A DNA stretch of 64,000 nucleotides from Mortierella sp. BCC40632 (GCA_011634665.1 WAEK01000001.1:2788001-2852000); one strand, 5' to 3'; positions 34,279 through 56,556 are shown, numbered from the stretch's first letter. Translations and numbers: made by a program. The notes: generated by a model from the letters alone, not told the origin.

Positions 34279-35848
34279 CAAGAAAAAGGGAGAAGAAAAA
34301 AATGAAAATGGAAGAAGAAGAAGATAAAAGTAAAAAAACAAACAGAGGGAATGTGAGATGAGAAGGACAAAAAAAAAAAAAAAAAAAAGAGGCTGTGCGA
34401 GATGACAGTTCTTCCCAAGAGATGATGCATGCAAAATGGGAGTTGTGACGTTTGAGTGACCAAGCCCAAAGGCGCGTTCTTGGGCGGGTGTGCAAACATC
34501 AACTAAACCGTGCAGGCTGCAGGGTAGATGGTACCACTAGCCCAACAGAGAACAAAAGTCTACAACAATTTAGCCCGGTGGCGAGGTCCAAGGCTGTCTA
34601 AACCCCCCAAAAAGTTCGCAGTTCGCCCGCCATTTGACATGTATAGGTTGGGGAGATGCAGTCGCGACTTGAACCAGGAACAAGGTCTCCTCGCTCTGTC
34701 CTGGCTGGTTCAGTGCATCCGAGCCGATGATTGGCCGCTACATTCTAGAATGGGTACTTTTTGCGAACTCTTTTGGAGGAGGAGGTAGGAGAACTCTCTT
34801 ATTTTTGACAGGATCGGCAACCTGGCCGCAGGAATGGATGCACCTCTCCTCCAGACATATCCTCTCTGTCAAATGGCTGTTGTGGATCCAAGTTCGCGTT
34901 TCACGGACGAAAAAAAAAAAAAAAAATCTCCTCTTCTTCTTCTTCGGGTTTCTTGTAATTCCTGCCTTGTCCTAAGATCTAATGCGTAGAAGGAGCAAAT
35001 TCCAGTTTCCGTTATCGGGCGTGATGTCGTCTTCCCGCCCTACACTTTTGCTGGTTGTATCTTTGACCCAGTCAGATGTATCGTGTTGTCTCTAGACGAC
35101 ACAACTTTTGACTGGTAACGAGCATAGCGGGAAGGGCGGCGTTTGGTAGGCTGATCCGGGATGCGAGAGGCTAGCACACAACAGCAGGGTAGGGGACAAC
35201 GGCCACTCGCATTACTGCCGTATGCCTGACTGACCAGACTGACCGATTTGTCTCTCCCGTTCTCGCGCGTCTGGCCCTTCTCATGATGGACCAAAACGAA
35301 TTGGGGGGGGAAGAGGAGAAGTGTGCAATAGGAGAGAGGAAGCACAGATCCTGTGAGTTGTGTCGTCTGGCTGTCCAATTTTCTGTTCTGTCTCCCCGTC
35401 GTCGCCTGTTCGCTCTGCATGCCTGACAAGCTGCCTTGAACTGATTAGGCACATTTCAGCGTGCAGCTCACGCAGGAAGGGGCGGAAGGTCAGAGGCCGG
35501 CTGGACCACAGTACCCGCGAGTGGTCAATGATTGATTGAGAGAGAGAGAGAGAGAGAGCAAAAATAAGAAAGAGAATGAGAGAGAGAGAGAGAGAGAGAG
35601 AGAGGAAGAGAGCGCAAATGGCTACCATTGAGAGAGAGCCAGAGCGAGCAGGTAAAAAAAAGTCGGTCTAGAGAGTGAGAAAAGTAGGTACGCGCGGTGT
35701 GTCGTGTCGCTTGTCGGGGCTATTGGACGCTCTCGTCTCTGGCCGGCATGCCCGCGCCAGGCGCTCCGCCTCGAAGAGAGAGTGAAAAGGCGAAAGGTTG
35801 AAGGGTGAGCACTTGGAGGTGCGTTCATTTCAGTTGAACTCCCGCCCG
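33500..35848. other. Intergenic region upstream of actin
   Basis: About 2.3 kb without a gene I can support. It contains repeated A runs (near 33773-33794, 33898-33916, 34249-34265 and 34371-34388), a GA microsatellite at about 33969-34011 and further GA tracts near 35537-35603. The open frames cross these repeats and show no conserved features. The right part is presumably the actin promoter. Confidence 0.5.
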
Positions 35849-35856
35849 TATAAATA
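35849..35856 (+). promoter_or_regulatory. TATA box of the actin gene
   Basis: TATAAATA sits in GC-richer sequence about 740 bases before the actin start codon. It is followed after 30-40 bases by a pyrimidine-rich stretch where transcription of highly expressed fungal genes usually begins. A good donor (AAAGTACGTAAC near 35979-35990) follows, which points to a long 5' UTR intron. Confidence 0.65.
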
Positions 35857-36585
35857 GACACGCTTTGCTCCTGTTCTTCTCCTCGCACTCTCCCACTCTT
35901 TCTTTTCTTTTTTCTTCTTCTTCTTCACTACTACTCTCCCACATCTCTCTTTTCGTCTCGACCGAATAATTAATCACAAAGTACGTAACCTGATTCAATG
36001 CTGCTGCCAGAAAAAAAAAAAAAAAGAGAGAGAAGAAAGAAAAAGCATCTACTCCTCTTGAGCATCATCTCTGTTCCCAGACCTTCGTCATCCTCGGTCA
36101 CATCTCTCCTGCGTTGGACCTTGTCCATCCTGTCCTCGCTTCTCTTTCCATCTGTCGCACATGTCTTGCAGCTCTTTCTCTTTCCCTTGTCCTGGTCCCT
36201 TGTCTCTCTATCGCGTCTCGTCTCATCTGTCTGGTTCATCCGTTGCCTCTGGCGCGCGCATTTGGTGCGCGTCATTCCTCGAAGGGTGGCAATGGGAGAG
36301 AAGTAGATGTCTTCATCTACTTTTTCTAGGCTCAGCTCTGTGTCCGACGATGAACGGGAAAGAGATGCAAGGAGGCTGGGGGGGGGGAGGTCGAAGGCCA
36401 CGCGCTTGCTTATCGACGTTGTCAGAGCGTTGGATCGTGTCGTCCCCTTTTTGAGCTGGGTCTTGCTATTGTCGTGTCGCGCACGAGGAACACTTGCCTT
36501 TTTACTAACTCTTTTCTCTCTTTCTTTCTCTCTACTGTTCTGCACCTTGCCGTTGTTGTGTCTTTGGTCTGGTTCGCACAATAGC
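35857..36585 (+). other. Actin 5' leader with probable UTR intron
   Basis: Between the TATA box and the ATG lie a CT-rich leader, a donor-like GTACGTAA at about 35982 and a candidate acceptor CAATAG ending at 36584, one base before the ATG. Other acceptors exist upstream (for example TTCTAG near 36329), so the exact UTR splicing is open. Confidence 0.45.
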
Positions 36586-38203
<1,618 letters not shown>

Positions 38204-39476
38204 GTACTCAAATTGGTTGTGTGAGGAGATGTCAGGGAGGTTGCCGAAGTACCAGACTAGCAGTAGTTGTAGTCGTTTACCAGAAAAATATGAAGAAACT
38301 TGTTTGCACAAGGCACAAAAAAAAAAAATGTTGCTCTCATCTCTTGAATGTGAATGTCGGGTCAGGTGACTATAAAAGGGAAGAGTGAGTGGCTTGCAGA
38401 GGCGATCCTTTGCCAACCTGTGGGGTGGGTGTTTGAACATCTGCTTCATGCCAGCAGCCTCTACGAAACTGCCAACACCCTTTCCCTCCCGCTCCGCCTC
38501 CTCTAAGAGAGAAACTGAAGCTCACCGAGGGTAAAGTCCTGCCCTGCATTTGTCATTGTCCAGCGGCATCCATTCGTAACCTCCATTACCTTTTTTTTAA
38601 TGTCATGCCAGTTGCCGCGTCTCTCCATGCCAGGGACATAGCTGAATCAGATCGGCCTTTCTTCTTCCCTTTTTTTTTTTTTTTTTTTTTTTTTTTATTC
38701 TTTTTTTCTCTCTTTCTCTCACTCACTCTCTTCCCTGCAAATGTCGACATTGGCACTGTCAACGAGGAGCAGACTGGAGGAAAGATAAGACCTCACCATG
38801 AGTCCCCGAGCGCTAACCATGCTACCCTCTCTATCACCCCCCTGCGGTGTATCATAAATGTACAGGACGCGTTTGGGTTGACGGTTGTAGACTCTGAGCA
38901 AAATTTCCGTAGACAGGGACAGAATATTAAAACCGCAGGTAAAAAAGAAAGAAGAAAGGGTCGTCAATACAGAGTGAGGGCTATGATCGCATCCACGCAC
39001 AAGCACTTTCATAAACGCAATGGCCTTTTCTATGCATCAAGCGGGACTGGAGAGTGGGGGGAGAGGAGCAGCAGGGATGGATCCTACATTAGATGGAGAC
39101 GAATGACAATGTCATCCTCTGTCTTGGCATGTTGGTGGTGATGCTGATCATACACGGAGTTGATGTGTCTGTGCTTGAACACTCACTGACCCAATCGCCA
39201 TTTATTTATTATTATTTTGTTCCATCAGGGCAATGCAAGACTTCCAACTCTAAGCCTAATTACCCACCATTCGTTCAAGACCCAGAGCTCAGCTTGTATC
39301 GGAACAGCACCACTGCACTTGAGGAACAGGAACCAGCTCTAGCTTGAAAGGATAAACAGTCGCCTTTTTTTTCTTTTTCTTTTTTTTACCGCCACTCTCG
39401 TTCGACCAACCTGGGACAGACTCCTGACCTTTGCCACTTGGATTCAGAAATTTCAAAAGAAAAAGAAAATAAGGCT
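38204..39476. other. Intergenic region downstream of actin
   Basis: About 1.27 kb holding the actin 3' UTR and the promoter of the next gene. It has an A run near 38318-38329, a T run of about 27 near 38671-38697 and further T tracts near 39363-39388. No supported coding frame. Confidence 0.5.
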
Positions 39477-42400
39477 ATGGCCCCTTCAACCCCCACCAGC
39501 TCTGGTGTCGAAACTCGACGATCAAAGGCGAACAACACCAGCCATGCACCTCCCATGGCTACGAAAAAAGATGACCCTCCTCGAAGGGAACGGCGATCTT
39601 TGAACCCCACACCCAAAAAAGAGCAGGAGCCTGAGAACGAACCACAGAACCAGAGGTCTATGAGGACAAGGAAATCGGCTAGGAATGAATCTGAAAAGGC
39701 GGCGCCTCAAAAGGTTGTCCAGCCAGTGCCCACCGATGAAGGCGACGAGCTGGACAAAGTAGAAACCTCGAACGACAGTATGACTGGCGCTGCAGAGAAG
39801 AGCAAATCCCGAAAGAGCGCTGAAAATTCCAAGGATAACAAGGATTCAAAGGATTCCAAAGACTCTAAGGACACTGAGAGTACAAAGGATACTGAAGAAT
39901 CGAAGGATGCTGAGAGTACAAAGGATACTGAAGAATCGAAGGATGCTGAGAGTACAGAGGAAGCTGAGAGTACAAAGGAAGCTGAGAGTACAAAGGAAGC
40001 TGAGGATCCAGAAGAGATTGAAGGTGAAATCGAGGAAGCTGGAGAAGCCAAGATCACTAAAGATGGTGAACTTCTCGGAGGTACTAAAAACGAAGCCCCA
40101 TCAATCAAAAAAAAAAAAAAAAAAAAAGCAGAATCCGAGACTAACAGGGGCTCATCTCGTCTTTATTTATTTTAATTCGTTATCCAGGTCGTGAATTCAA
40201 ATGCAGGGCATTCAAATTACCTGCTCGCGGAGACAGGGTTTATATGCTTTCGATGGACCCAGCTCGCGTACTCGGCTTCAGGGACAGTTATCTTTTCTTC
40301 TTGAAAAATCCACACCTTGTTCGAGTCAACACTACTGTCGAGGAAAGGACATGGATGATCGAAAACGGGATGCTGATGGCCAACTTCAAATCCAAGCTGA
40401 TCGCTGTAGTGACAGCACGCTCCATCTTCAAATCATTTGGACATCGGATTATTAAGAGGGGCAGATCACGAGTTGATGACTATTACGAATCAAAGGCAGT
40501 AGAAGCCGATGTTCCCATGGACTCTGAAGATGATGGCACGCAACGGTCTGACGAACCTAACGGCCAGGCAAATGGATCCCATGATGATGGCTATGCTTCA
40601 CCCTTTGGATCGAGGAGAAAACACATGCTTAACCGGGACTCTGAGGATTCGGCCAGAGTGGTCACTGATTTGAACTGGCTGTATGAAAGTGCAATGGCAG
40701 TGCGGACGCTGAATCTCCAACTGAAAGAGTTACGGAAAGAGAACCCAAAGTTCCTGGATCCCCACACCAACATCGAACAGGTGCCTGCGCACTCACAGCC
40801 AACACGATGTGAAGTCAGAGCAGTACTACCAACATCAGAGAAAAAGCAACAGGCGGAGCATTTATCCAATGGAGCCAAACGACCCATTTCTGCTGTCCTT
40901 TCTATTCCACGATCGATTGGACCCAAGGTGGATGTTGACGTTAAAGTGGAGATCAAAAGCGCACCCCCGCCACCACCGCTTATTCAGGACCCCAGTATTT
41001 GGGAAGTGATACCAGAAGATATTCGCAAAGCCCTTTCGGATGCTGAAAAACCCAAGAGCAAACCAAACGAGGACGATGATGACTTGACAAAGCTTCCCAT
41101 CTCTCTACTGGATGGACAATATCAAGCGGCATTCCCAGTGTATGTTTTTTTAACAGATTTTTTTTCAATTATCTGCTTCCAACGTGTGTGGACTAAACAG
41201 CTTCTACTCTCCAATGATGACACCTAGACATCAGGCACGGTTTAAACAACCTTATAGATTTGTCCTGCCTCAAAACATGACGCCCCATGCCCAGTACATT
41301 CACTACCTCTACAACTCACAGCCAAGGCCTGAGGCAGGACCGCTTCTGGAGCAAGCCATTTTACCAGGTCAACTTTCGACGGACGAAATTCTTTTGATGC
41401 AATGGCAACAGCAGCGGTTACAACTGGAGCAAATCCAGCTTCAACAACAGCAACAACAACAACAGATACTTCAACAACAGCAACAACAGCAGCAACATCA
41501 ACATCAAAAGCACGCGCATATTCTACAGCAGCTACAGCAGCACCAGCACCAGCAACAGCAACAGCAACAACAACAGCAGCAGCAGCAGCAGCAGCAGGTG
41601 TCCGCTAACCCTCTTCAGGTCACTCCCAAGACGCCAACGGTATGTGCCATGAAAAGGCTCTCCTGAGGGCAGGATGAGAGAACGAGCTGGACCATACTGG
41701 TTCGCTCATTGTGCTTGATATGATACTGGTAGGGGTATAATCTAATAACCTTCTTTTCCCCCTTGGATATTGCAACTACATAGACGACATCTCACTCTAA
41801 TTACTGTGGAGCCCCACTAAAGACAGGTTTGGGTCATTGCCAGCGGTTAGTTGGCGGACCGGGCGAACGGTGTCCTAACCACCGTGTACCGTATCAATCT
41901 CAGTCCCAAGGATCAACAGCATCGCAGCCTAACGGCAGCACTTTGGTAGGATTAAAGGATCTATTGAGCTGCCTTGACCTTATTATGCACGGATAGAATC
42001 TCATCCGCTAATGTCATGAAACCTCCTTTTTTTTTGCCCTCGCAATAGAATTCGAATGGCTTGTGCGGTGAATGCAACAATGCTACGGCGCCTGATAGCT
42101 CATTGCCCAAGGACAAGATCAAGCCGTGTAGTATGAATCATATGAACAAGTGCAAAACGTGCACCAAAAGTTTCCACCCGACTTGTCTCCAATTGGACAC
42201 CCCCCGGATCGTTTCTGCGATTGCCAGTTATCCTTGGCAATGCAATGATTGTAAACTGTGTGTGGTCTGTTTGGAGGCAGGTGATGAGGCCTCACTCTTG
42301 ATTTGTGATGACTGTGATCGAGGCTGGCATATGAATTGCTGTGATCCAGCCATCAAGGAAGTACCCAAAGGTGGGTTTTTGTTACTGTTTCTTGTTGACT

Positions 42401-43372
42401 CTTTCATGGACTCGTGTGTATTGGACAACCTAAAAGGTTACAAGTCTAACCCGAACCAATTTTTTTTTTTTTTTTTTTTTACTTTGGTAATAGGTAATTG
42501 GCTGTGCACGTTCTGTTCTCAATGCCACTCGTGTCGAGGAGCCGAGCTACCGGGAACAAAATATAAGCATGCGATCACAGAACCCAACTCTGCTAGCAAG
42601 ACCCACACCTACATCTGCACATATTGGTAAGTTGTAGAAGAGCGGATGATATTTCCCTATTAGGTAGTGGTAAGAGAAGAGAAAAAAAAACACTGACAGA
42701 CTTTTTTTTTTTTTTTTTTTTTTCTCCCTCCTATCTCCGGACAAAAGCTCAAACTGCCATGAAAATTTTTCCAAGGATCGGTTTTGTCCAGTGTGCCTTA
42801 GAACTTACCGGGGCGAGAGTGGTGAGGAAGGAACCGATTCGGATAGTGATGACAACAACATGGTTTGCTGCGACGAATGTAACCGCTGGGTACATATGGA
42901 GTGTGATGGAGAGCTTACCCCCGAGAAGGTGGAAGAGATGGGAACGGACGAGAGTCTCAAGTATACTTGTCCACTGTGTGCGTCCAAGGTGGCCTTGCTC
43001 AGGGCCAGTCAACTGCCTCCAGAGCTAGATGCAACAGAGTCGATGCAGAGTCTGAGAGGTGTTCAATCGCCTCAGCGTAAGGTTTGTGGTATCCTTGCAC
43101 GGACCACGCGTGTTCGAGGAACATTTGAACACAAGGGCAAGAAAGTCGGTGTTCCTGAGATTGTGGGCAGTGGAGTTGAATACGACCGCAAGCTGGTCTC
43201 GGATCTGATTGCACAAAAGAACAAACACCAACGAAAGCGTGGCCGGACTACGCGGACGGCAGCAAGAAAGGTCACCACCACAGCCTCAAGAAGGAGTCCT
43301 GTTCGGAGAGCTTCCATAGCCTCATCCACGTCCTCTTCTCTGTCATCGCTTTCTGGATCCTCTGTCAGCTAA
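39477..43372 (+). CDS. SWI/SNF-family chromatin remodelling subunit: SAY/RSC7 domain plus PHD fingers (PHF10/SAYP-like)
   Basis: Predicted 1078 residues from seven exons: 39477-40080, 40188-41139, 41201-41639, 41784-41945, 42049-42370, 42494-42626 and 42748-43372. Residues 1-201 are charged and disordered, with Lys-Asp-Ser and Glu-Ser-Thr-Lys repeats. Residues about 202-310 match the RSC7/Swp82 (Npl6) family, related to the metazoan SAY domain: GREFKCRAFKLPARGDRVYM, GFRDSYLFFLKN, VTARSIFKSFG. A Pro-rich part and polyglutamine follow (nt 41440-41600). Exon 4 encodes a compact Cys/His module (YCGAPLKTGLGHC, GERCPNH). Exons 5-7 encode PHD fingers: CGEC...HPTC...WQCNDC, then CVVC...CDDCDRGWHMNC...LCTFC, then FCPVC...CDECNRWVHMEC...CPLC. 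PHD fingers read histone-tail marks. Dikaryan RSC7/Swp82 proteins lack them, as far as I recall, so this looks like the ancestral PHF10 form. The third PHD and basic tail complete the protein. Confidence 0.88.
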
Positions 43373-43652
43373 CAGAAAAGAAAAAGAAAAGAAAAAGAAA
43401 AAAAAGAAAAGAAGAAAGAAAAAGAAGACAGAAGGCTAGGTGGGAATACTGTACATTCTGGCTGTGCCAAATCCTTTTTTTTTTTTTTTTCTTTGTCAAA
43501 CGTCCATGTCATTGATGATCCCCCAGCCTTAACCTGGCTAGTCAATATCATTTTATACGCCCCTCCTCCTCTCTCCTCTCTCTCTTCTTCCTAGCTGACT
43601 AGTACTTTTATTTTATTTTATTTTATTTTATTTTTTATTTTTTATTTTTTTT

Positions 43653-43693
<41 letters not shown>

Positions 43694-44960
43694 CACTATT
43701 GCGTTTTATCTAAATAGAATTGGTGGTGAGAGTGACAAACGACCTAATAACACCTCACATCTACCCAAACAAACATCTTGTTTTTGTTGTTGTTGTTGAA
43801 TTTTTTTTTTCTTTTTCTCACAGTGTGTCCCTTGCATTTGACTCCTAGAGCATGCGCCGAAAGAAAGAAAGAAAGAAAGAAAGAAAAAAAAATCCAAGGG
43901 GGGACCTCCAACGAAATCCAAGGAGGGATGAAGAACAATGGAAGGGGGTCTTAATGCTTAGGGAGAGGTTAGATGAGGCAAAAGGAGAAGGGGGTGGGTG
44001 GGTGGAGACACGCCGACAAAAAATGGACCTAAATGGGTACCCAAAAAAGAATAGGCGAGTGGAAGCAATCGACCCAGTTAGAAATTCAGGGGAGAAGAAC
44101 AAAAAAAAACGAAGGAGCGCGGGCCGGGGCGTGGAACCAGCGTATGAGAATGGCGTGTGATACTGGCGGGTGAGACAAGGAAGGGAGGGGGGGGAGGGGA
44201 TACGGAACTTGGAGATCTCTCCGATAAATAGCACGCTGCGTTTTTTTTTGTTATCATACTTGGGCGGGAGAATTGACCTTGACCACACACCAAATAGATC
44301 GTTCGGAGAGAAAGAAGAAAGAGTCGTCGTCGTCGTCGTCGTCATTGTCGTCGTCAATGGCCTTTTCAATAAAAAAAGATTGCTGTGTTGGAAAAGAGCT
44401 CTTTCTGCCCATGCGTTTTTTTCCTTTTTTCCTTTTTTTTTTTTTGTTTTTAGGTACTGTCGAACCCCACAGATCGGAGGAAATGCATTCCGAACAGGAT
44501 GCACATACCAGCCTCAAAGGCCAATTGCACGGACTGGCAATGTGCGGGATCAAAAAAAAAAAAACAAAGAGCAGCGGCAGCAAGGCGGGGCGAGGATGAC
44601 GACGGGACAGGATCGGACAGGTTAGGACTCCCGGACAAGCAAGTGCTCCTCTGGTTGTGCCTGGATGTGTGTCGCGTCCATTTTTATCTCGACCAACCCT
44701 CGTACACCCGGGGCGCCTTTTTTTTTTTTTCATTCTTTCTTTCTCTCTCTTTCTCTCTTTCTCTTTCTCTCTTGCACTCCTTCTCCTCCTCCCCGTGCCT
44801 CGTCTCCTCTGTTGTCTCCATCCGCTGATCTGACAGCAAATCTGATTCTAAATCTTGAATCAAATTCCTCATTTCCTGATGCTCATCGGTGGTTCTCTGT
44901 TCTGCACCAGACGCGACTAGGCTACCTTCATACCTCACGCTCGACCCTCCTCCTTCCACC
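43373..44960. other. Intergenic region with pentanucleotide and homopolymer repeats
   Basis: About 1.6 kb. It contains purine-rich (AAAAG)n near 43376-43430, a (TTTTA)n tract near 43608-43650 running into a T run of about 38 ending near 43691, (GAAA)n near 43859-43890 and a GTC repeat near 44322-44347. The last 250 bases are pyrimidine-rich leader before the ATG at 44961. No supported coding frame. Confidence 0.55.
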
Positions 44961-47183
44961 ATGACTACACAACAAAGTCCAGCACAGGCCTCCCCGGCAC
45001 CACATACCTTTCTGGACAAAAAACCTCCTCTGATGCCCCGTCAGTCAACCAGTGATGTCCTCTCCTTCACACACATCATTGCCAACCGACTCTTGCCTGA
45101 ACAGACCGTCTGGGATTTCTTTTCTCCCGCCCCCGCACCAACCCAACAAACGACAGATCATGGCTCACTTCTGGACGCGACTGATCTTGCTCCACGCCCC
45201 GCTTCTGCCGGCCTCCCAGGGATAGCTCGCCCAAGCACACCACAGCTCCTGACACCCACCTCACCCTCGACAACCGCCACAACAGTAACGAGTGAAGTCC
45301 CCAAGTCTCCAGAACAGATGACCTTTGCTCAACTTTACAATATACGTCGCCGAAGCATTGCTGTCGACACTAACGTCTCGTCAGCGGCGGCCTCCGAAGA
45401 GAAACGTCTTGGCCAAAAGAGTGTAGAAGGAACCAAGGCCGCAGCAGCCATGACCTCTCATCCCCCAGGCACAGCAGGAGGTGGGATGTCATCATCGGTA
45501 TCAGGGTCGGCCTTGTCGTCCATGTCAAACTTGAGCTCAGAATCGGCCAAGGGGTTATCCACTCCATCTTCATCATCGATGGACCGTTCCAACCCATCCT
45601 CATCCTCCTTGCTCACGCCTGTCTCACCTTCATTCCCGTCTCCTTGCGTGGAATCGCCCGAGAAGAAGTCTGAATCAACCACTACTATCCCTGTCGGAAC
45701 AACAGTAACAGCAACTAGTACTCCCAAGCTTCATAAACGGCGGTCCTTTGCACAATCGCTCAAGCATAGTATGCTGAGTCTGACCCAGATGCTGACCTCG
45801 CCTTCGTCCAATGGTGGTAGTCGAAAGAATATGTCTGGCCAACAGGGTCGCTCGAAATGTTCAAACCCCTTTTCAGGACATGGACCACCTCATTATAATG
45901 TCCTTGTCCTGGGTTCAGATTCAGCCCCTTTGGCCAGTACTCTCTACAAGATGTCTACCTTGTTGCCGAGGACAACCAAGGTCCAGCATTACCAAGAGAT
46001 TTCAGGGTTCTTTGTAGCCTATTTCCGATCGAATGCACTTTCGATTGTTTCGCCTCCACCGTTGCCATCCTTGGCAACGACACCCTTGACCGCGTCACCC
46101 TTGCCAACTTTGGCCGTGACATCCTCAGCTGGAGAATCACCCTTGCCTCCGACGATGATGGCTACCGAAGCGGATCCAGACTTTGGAAATGCAGAAGTAC
46201 GGCCTCGAGATAGTTTTGAGAGCACGGGCGACGTGACTCTTCAAGGTGAAATCAAGGACCGATACGAGTTGGAACTTGATTATGAACAAGAAGAGGCCGA
46301 TATGGTCCGAAGGGATGAGGCCATTCTTCGTTCTGTTCGGGGTCGAACTAGTGAAGAGACATTGCACCAATTAAGAAACTCGACAGCGAGGATGGGGTTA
46401 ACGGATGTGGTAATGTCAACACCATCCTCATCAATGACTTTGTCGAAAACTCGTCCACTCGAAGGATTGGTTCGGAGTGGAAGTAGTAGTAGTACCAATA
46501 GTAGCCATAGTAGTGGTAGTAGTGGTAGCAGTACTTTTCAAGACACAGTACGGTCCACAACCGAAATAGGAGAGATGTTGTTGAATGAGGATCTGCTTGT
46601 CTCTGAGAAACGACACTCCATGGTCGATCCAGCGTCACCGTCTCCGGCCACAACGATGACAACGACAAACCGATGGGCCAACGCGAGTCTCTCCGTTCAC
46701 GCCTTTTCATTGGACACGACCTGGCCCGTGCCACGAACCCTGGCGCAAACATTCTGGTTCCCACATGCGCACGGAATCATCTATATTGTCGACGCGACAC
46801 GAAAGAACGATCCTCGAGGGATGGATCATTTGTTGAATGCTCGACAATTCCTTCATTCCTTGGTCACGGATCCTCATTTCCAACGACGAAATCTTCCGAT
46901 TGTCGTCTTTGCGAACAAGGCTGGGATGGATGAGACAACGTGTTATCGTGTGGATGAGATTGCCGAGATTTTGGGATGTGAAGACTGGGATGTTTGTGCT
47001 AATCAAGCAGCCGCGACCATGGCGACGACAACAAATGGGAGCAAGAAGAACACAAAGACGGAACCGTTGTCTTTGGCCCGACCTTGGTGTGTCAAGAGTA
47101 CTAGAGCAGATGGGGCTGGAGATGGATTGAAAGAGTCGGTTGAGTGGCTCAAGAGTCGCATGAGTGAGGTTTGGCAGTCGTGA
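44961..47183 (+). CDS. Arf-like protein with degenerate nucleotide-binding motifs and long disordered insertions
   Basis: Single exon, 740 residues. The first 300 residues are Ser/Thr/Pro-rich and disordered. From about residue 310 an Arf/Sar-type fold starts (HYNVLVLGSDSAPLAST), but the P-loop GxxxxGK[ST] is absent: no Gly-Lys-Ser/Thr stands at the phosphate-binding position. About 240 residues of low-complexity insertion follow. The fold then resumes with LSVHAFSLDTTW at the place of the WDxGGQ switch 2 motif, which is also lost. HGIIYIVDATRKNDP, the Arf pattern ALLNARQFLHSLVTD and the base-recognition motif FANKAGMD (about 650) are retained. The C-terminus carries WCVKSTRADGAGDGLKESVEWL, matching the Arf G5 and last helix. 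It is therefore probably a pseudo-GTPase or an atypical nucleotide binder derived from Arf. Nothing shows an N-myristoylation site. The partner and location are unknown. Confidence 0.75.
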   Translation: MTTQQSPAQASPAPHTFLDKKPPLMPRQSTSDVLSFTHIIANRLLPEQTVWDFFSPAPAPTQQTTDHGSLLDATDLAPRPASAGLPGIARPSTPQLLTPTSPSTTATTVTSEVPKSPEQMTFAQLYNIRRRSIAVDTNVSSAAASEEKRLGQKSVEGTKAAAAMTSHPPGTAGGGMSSSVSGSALSSMSNLSSESAKGLSTPSSSSMDRSNPSSSSLLTPVSPSFPSPCVESPEKKSESTTTIPVGTTVTATSTPKLHKRRSFAQSLKHSMLSLTQMLTSPSSNGGSRKNMSGQQGRSKCSNPFSGHGPPHYNVLVLGSDSAPLASTLYKMSTLLPRTTKVQHYQEISGFFVAYFRSNALSIVSPPPLPSLATTPLTASPLPTLAVTSSAGESPLPPTMMATEADPDFGNAEVRPRDSFESTGDVTLQGEIKDRYELELDYEQEEADMVRRDEAILRSVRGRTSEETLHQLRNSTARMGLTDVVMSTPSSSMTLSKTRPLEGLVRSGSSSSTNSSHSSGSSGSSTFQDTVRSTTEIGEMLLNEDLLVSEKRHSMVDPASPSPATTMTTTNRWANASLSVHAFSLDTTWPVPRTLAQTFWFPHAHGIIYIVDATRKNDPRGMDHLLNARQFLHSLVTDPHFQRRNLPIVVFANKAGMDETTCYRVDEIAEILGCEDWDVCANQAAATMATTTNGSKKNTKTEPLSLARPWCVKSTRADGAGDGLKESVEWLKSRMSEVWQS

Positions 47184-47468
47184 GCATTTTCTTCTTCTTC
47201 TTCTTCTTCATCTATTATTGTGAGGGTGAAGAACAACTCTCTGACCCTTTCTGTAAATACCTTCAAGTAATATAATATGGCATTTTTCGAGCACGTTCAG
47301 AGGTGGTTCTAGTTTTGTAAAATTCAATTTTGTTTTTTATTGTGTACAAATGCCAGTGCTTTTGAGGAAAGAAAAGGAAATAAATGGATGTTCAAAAAAT
47401 AATAAATAATAGCGCAAGTGAATGCAATAGAACAAAAGAACAGGACTTTCTTCTTCTTCTCCTCTTCA

Positions 47469-56084
<8,616 letters not shown>

Positions 56085-56549
56085 CTTTTTATCCTCACTC
56101 ACCACCGTTGCGATCTCTTGCACCATTCGCCCGGCTGAAGAAATGAGGTTGCATCCCCTCAATCTCCCTGCGTGCCTCCTGTCCTTGTACACCTTGATTC
56201 TTATTTGGATCACTTCCCCATCCACCACCCCCACCCACTCCTAATCCTTTCCCTGCACCCCGTCTGCAAGGATAACATCCAGAAGTTTGATCTTGCATCC
56301 GCAAGGGCAGAGAGAGCAGTTTTGCCAGACCATGAATAGATGCAGTTTATCTCCTTTGAGCATTCCTCTGGTGCTGGATCCCCGTCTTTTTTTGGTCTCT
56401 CTCTCTCTTCCTCCTCCTCCTTAACGTTATCTGTCTCCAAAGGATTGGACGCACTTTGAGTTAGAGGCGGTTTGCCGTTGTTGCTGCATGGGCTCAAAAG
56501 CGTGTCCGCTATCGTTTCTAGCCAACGTCAAGAGCCCTGGTTCCTGTTG
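56085..56549 (+). promoter_or_regulatory. Promoter of secreted-protein gene copy 1 (duplicated segment)
   Basis: Aligns by eye, with many substitutions and small indels, to 58225-58697 upstream of copy 2 and in part to 60367-60780. Shared islands include a CACCATYCGCCC element, a block ending GAGCATTCCTC and CGTTTCTAGCCAACGTC just upstream of the TATA box. Confidence 0.6.
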
Positions 56550-56556
56550 TATAAAA
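56550..56556 (+). promoter_or_regulatory. TATA box, secreted-protein gene copy 1
   Basis: TATAAAA lies 159 bases before the ATG at 56709. The same element stands at the equivalent place in copy 2 (58698-58705). Confidence 0.7.
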
